Of a DNA stretch of 64,000 nt, positions 62,106 to 64,000 are shown in pieces (position 1 is the stretch's first letter; every line of letters starts with the position of its first letter). Source of the DNA: Croceicoccus estronivorus (GTDB lineage Bacteria > Pseudomonadota > Alphaproteobacteria > Sphingomonadales > Sphingomonadaceae). The DNA lies in contig NZ_JRQQ01000007.1 of the NCBI RefSeq assembly GCF_001625325.1, positions 223,868 to 287,867 on the forward strand, given 5' to 3'. The position numbers were made by a program, and so were the translations under genes. The notes under the pieces were generated by a model. That model made no database searches. It saw only the letters and a program-made list of their open reading frames with translations, and was not told the DNA's origin.

Positions 62106-63023
62106 ATGGCGCGTATTGTTATCATAGGGGCAGGTGCTCTCGGGCGCTTCTTTGCGGCGAGCCTGGCGGATGCTGGTTACGATGTTGTCATGGTTGCGCG
62201 TGAACCGGGATTTACCAGCCTGAGGTCTGATGGAGTGCAATTATATCGTGAGGGTGTCCATTCGCATGTCAGAGTGGCTGTCCGGCAGGATTGTCTCTCT
62301 ATCCCGGATGCTGACCTCGTACTGGTTTGCACGAAAGCAGCCGACCTGACGGATGCCCTGGAACTTGCCGCGCCATTGGCATCGGTGAGGCCGGGCATCG
62401 TGACGGTGCAGAATGGGGTCGAGGCGCCGATACAGGTCATGACCCGCTTTCCCGCGGTGCCGGTGATCGCTTCGCGGGTGCATGGTTTCTTTGAAGTGCG
62501 GATGGGTGTCGTGCATCATGTCGGTGTCGCCCCCTCGCTGGCGTTCGGCCTCGTTTCCCAAGGCGGTCAGGAAGTGGTGGACCTTTTCCAGGGAGTTCTC
62601 GCCAAGTGCGGGATCGGACATAAGCACTCGACAGACATCTGGCGCGATTTGTGGGAGAAATTCCTGCTGGCCGCGTCTCTGGGCGGGGTGGGCACGGCAC
62701 TGCGCTGCGATGCCGGAAGGATCAAGGAAACCGACGAAGGGCAAGGGATGCTGGCCGATGCGATGAACGAGATCGCGGGTCTTGCCGAGATGAAAGGGAT
62801 TGCGCTGGGTACGGACTGTGTGGCGCGGACACTGGCTTTTGTGAACGGATTTCCCCCGGACGCGACGACGTCCATGCAACGTGACATCGAGAGCGGGCGG
62901 CAATCCGAATATGATTGCCTGACCGGCGCCGTATTACGCATGGCGCGTGAATGTGGACTGGACGTCCCGATCCATGAGAGAATTGAACAGAAAATTCAGG
63001 CCAGAGGGCTGTTGCGCGGGTAA
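62106..63023 (+). CDS. Ketopantoate-reductase-family (PanE/ApbA-like) dehydrogenase
   Basis: 305 residues. N-terminal Rossmann IIGAGALGRFFAASLADAG, then VLVCTKAADL and VQNGVEAP, and the helical C-terminal domain with WEKFLLAASLGGVGTAL (catalytic Lys) and SMQRDIESGRQSEYD. Reduces a 2-keto or 3-keto acid with NAD(P)H; as a stand-alone gene after a P450, a catabolic role is more likely than pantothenate synthesis. 83 bp after the P450 gene with a weak ribosome-binding site. Confidence 0.88.
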   Translation: MARIVIIGAGALGRFFAASLADAGYDVVMVAREPGFTSLRSDGVQLYREGVHSHVRVAVRQDCLSIPDADLVLVCTKAADLTDALELAAPLASVRPGIVTVQNGVEAPIQVMTRFPAVPVIASRVHGFFEVRMGVVHHVGVAPSLAFGLVSQGGQEVVDLFQGVLAKCGIGHKHSTDIWRDLWEKFLLAASLGGVGTALRCDAGRIKETDEGQGMLADAMNEIAGLAEMKGIALGTDCVARTLAFVNGFPPDATTSMQRDIESGRQSEYDCLTGAVLRMARECGLDVPIHERIEQKIQARGLLRG

Positions 63024-63042
63024 CTCGCCAGTGAGGGGGCGA

Positions 63043-63804
63043 TTATGCCGATTGCACCCTTTGTTCGATCTCATGGGCGGTTTCGAATAACAGCTTCCTG
63101 ACGCGTTTTTCGCGTGCTTCATCCATGGCGGCGACGTTGCGGGAAATGGAAATGGCGGCGATTACCCGACCGTCGGCCATATGGATCGGTGCAGCGATGC
63201 AATATAAGTCTTCGGCAATCTCGCCGTCGTCGACTGCGAAGCCCTGGTCCTTCACCGCCTTGAGTTCTTCTGCCAGACGATGTGGATCGGTGATGGTCCT
63301 GTCGGTCAAAGGGACGAAGGGGCCATTGGCCAGGTAGCTGCGAAGATGGTCGTCGGGCAGATGGGCGAGCAGGACTTTACCAATGCCGGAACAGTATGCT
63401 TCGAGCTGCATGCCCACCTTGGTGAACATGTCGCTTGCTCCTTGCCCGGTCTTGATACGGTAGGTCACCATGTCATTTTCGAAGGTGCCCAGCTGGACAA
63501 TACTGCGGACCTGGCTTGCCAGCTTGTGAAGGATGGGAGCTGCTACATTGGCAATCACCTGCTTCTCGTCGAGCCGATGCAGGAGGCTGAGAAGTCTGGG
63601 GCCGGCAATGTGCTGGTAACTGCCGGATGACGCGAGGTAACCTTCCGCTACCAGAGTTGCGACCTGCCGGTGCGCAGTGGCTACAGGAATGCCCGCCTCA
63701 CGTGCAATTGCCGAAACAGATCGTTCCCCGCCATCGGCAATGACCGCTTCCAGCATGGTGAGCGTGCGTTGCAGAGATGAGATGAGAGGAATGCCTTTAC
63801 TCAT
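63043..63804 (-). CDS. IclR-family regulator
   Basis: 253 residues. N-terminal winged helix (LQRTLTMLEAVIADGGERSVSAIAREAGIPVATAHRQVATLVAEGYL), then the IclR effector domain (LEAYCSGIGKVLLAHLPDD, DDGEIAEDLYCIAAPIHMADGRVIAAISIS). Divergent from the gene starting at 63963, which it probably controls in response to an aromatic or keto-acid pathway metabolite. The 158-bp gap shows no clear palindrome. Confidence 0.93.
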   Translation of the reverse strand: MSKGIPLISSLQRTLTMLEAVIADGGERSVSAIAREAGIPVATAHRQVATLVAEGYLASSGSYQHIAGPRLLSLLHRLDEKQVIANVAAPILHKLASQVRSIVQLGTFENDMVTYRIKTGQGASDMFTKVGMQLEAYCSGIGKVLLAHLPDDHLRSYLANGPFVPLTDRTITDPHRLAEELKAVKDQGFAVDDGEIAEDLYCIAAPIHMADGRVIAAISISRNVAAMDEAREKRVRKLLFETAHEIEQRVQSA

Positions 63805-63962
63805 AATATGAGAAATTAGGCAGGGGTGCGTCTGGATTCAAGATGGTTGTGCAACTAGGTGGGGTGCACGGGCCGAGACGGGCTTTCACTCCGGATAACC
63901 ACGACCGGGGGGATTGTTTGCAAAACGGCGATGCCAGTTTTTGATTATGGGAAGATGTGATC

Positions 63963-64000
63963 ATGCAAAGGATAAAGGCTGCGATAATTGGTTCTGGTAA
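63963..64000 (+). CDS. Start of a probable acylating acetaldehyde dehydrogenase (partial)
   Basis: ATG 63963 opens MQRIKAAIIGSG and runs off the window. This N-terminus matches the opening of MhpF/BphJ/XylQ-type acetaldehyde dehydrogenases, which form acetyl-CoA at the end of meta-cleavage pathways. GGGAAG lies about 8 nt upstream. Only 12 residues are visible, so the call is provisional; an adjacent IclR gene agrees with it. Confidence 0.55.
   Translation, partial: MQRIKAAIIGSG

Noticed and set aside
1..64000. Mobile elements, integrase sites, tRNA/rRNA genes or CRISPR arrays
   Set aside because: No transposase or integrase frames, no terminal repeats flanking gene sets, no regular spacer repeats and no tRNA-like cloverleaf was noticed by eye.

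Overview
The window looks like an accessory, catabolism-rich stretch of a GC-rich alphaproteobacterial chromosome, most likely a sphingomonad (Novosphingobium/Sphingobium-like). This rests on four TonB-dependent receptors with the sphingomonad-style plug start (IVVTARRR or close variants), a Sphingomonas-type Thr-nucleophile alkaline phosphatase, many SDRs and NTF2-like proteins, two Rieske oxygenases and a dense set of TetR/LuxR/IclR regulators. I see no rRNA, tRNA, IS element, CRISPR array or phage gene.

Layout. 0.1-6.8 kb: a tripartite RND efflux operon (small unknown protein, adaptor, pump, outer-membrane lipoprotein) behind a promoter overlapped by a TetR-type palindrome and a leader with two strong hairpins. 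6.9-12.1 kb: a DUF3237 protein and a surface-glycan group (GINT1-like beta-propeller protein, GT4 glycosyltransferase, Wzx-like flippase, TagB/F-like transferase). 12.1-19.6 kb: a MalT-like LuxR regulator divergent from a TonB receptor / Rieske oxygenase / two RidA-like proteins / glyoxalase I. 19.8-25.7 kb: a phosphate-scavenging group (TonB receptor, Tat-exported PhoD, and convergent PafA/PhoK-type alkaline phosphatase). 25.9-32.7 kb: oxidoreductases (SDRs, a BaiH/2,4-dienoyl-CoA-reductase-like Fe-S flavoenzyme), NTF2 proteins and a LuxR regulator joined to its operon by ATGA overlaps. 32.8-40.4 kb: a minus-strand operon SDR / TonB receptor / two NTF2 proteins / sulfotransferase / DUF1214 protein with an XRE-like regulator upstream. 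40.6-47.2 kb: Rieske oxygenase with a TetR, a protein made of two TetR repressors fused in tandem, an exported arylsulfatase, and another TetR. 47.4-55.1 kb: Tat-exported DUF1214 protein, TonB receptor, and a DUF3604 / PpiC / HupE set joined by 4-bp overlaps. 55.2-59.9 kb: D-aminoacylase-like amidohydrolase with two small proteins, and a COQ4-family protein flanked by two paralogous TetRs. 60.1-64 kb: TetR, cytochrome P450, ketopantoate-reductase-like protein, IclR, and the first codons of what looks like an acylating acetaldehyde dehydrogenase, suggesting that a meta-cleavage-type pathway begins beyond the right edge.

How it may work together. Receptors import bulky or scarce ligands through the outer membrane. 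Rieske oxygenases, the P450, the flavoenzyme and the SDRs are the kind of enzymes that oxidise and reduce hydrophobic ring compounds (steroid- or terpenoid-like substrates are possible, not shown). A sulfotransferase, an exported sulfatase, phosphatases and an amidohydrolase could add or remove conjugates, and the RND pump would export toxic compounds. The least explained parts are the two DUF1214-plus-TonB-receptor modules, the DUF3604/PpiC/HupE triplet, the double-TetR protein, and the COQ4 locus with a 21-bp palindrome that is repeated at the neighbouring amidohydrolase/TetR promoter.
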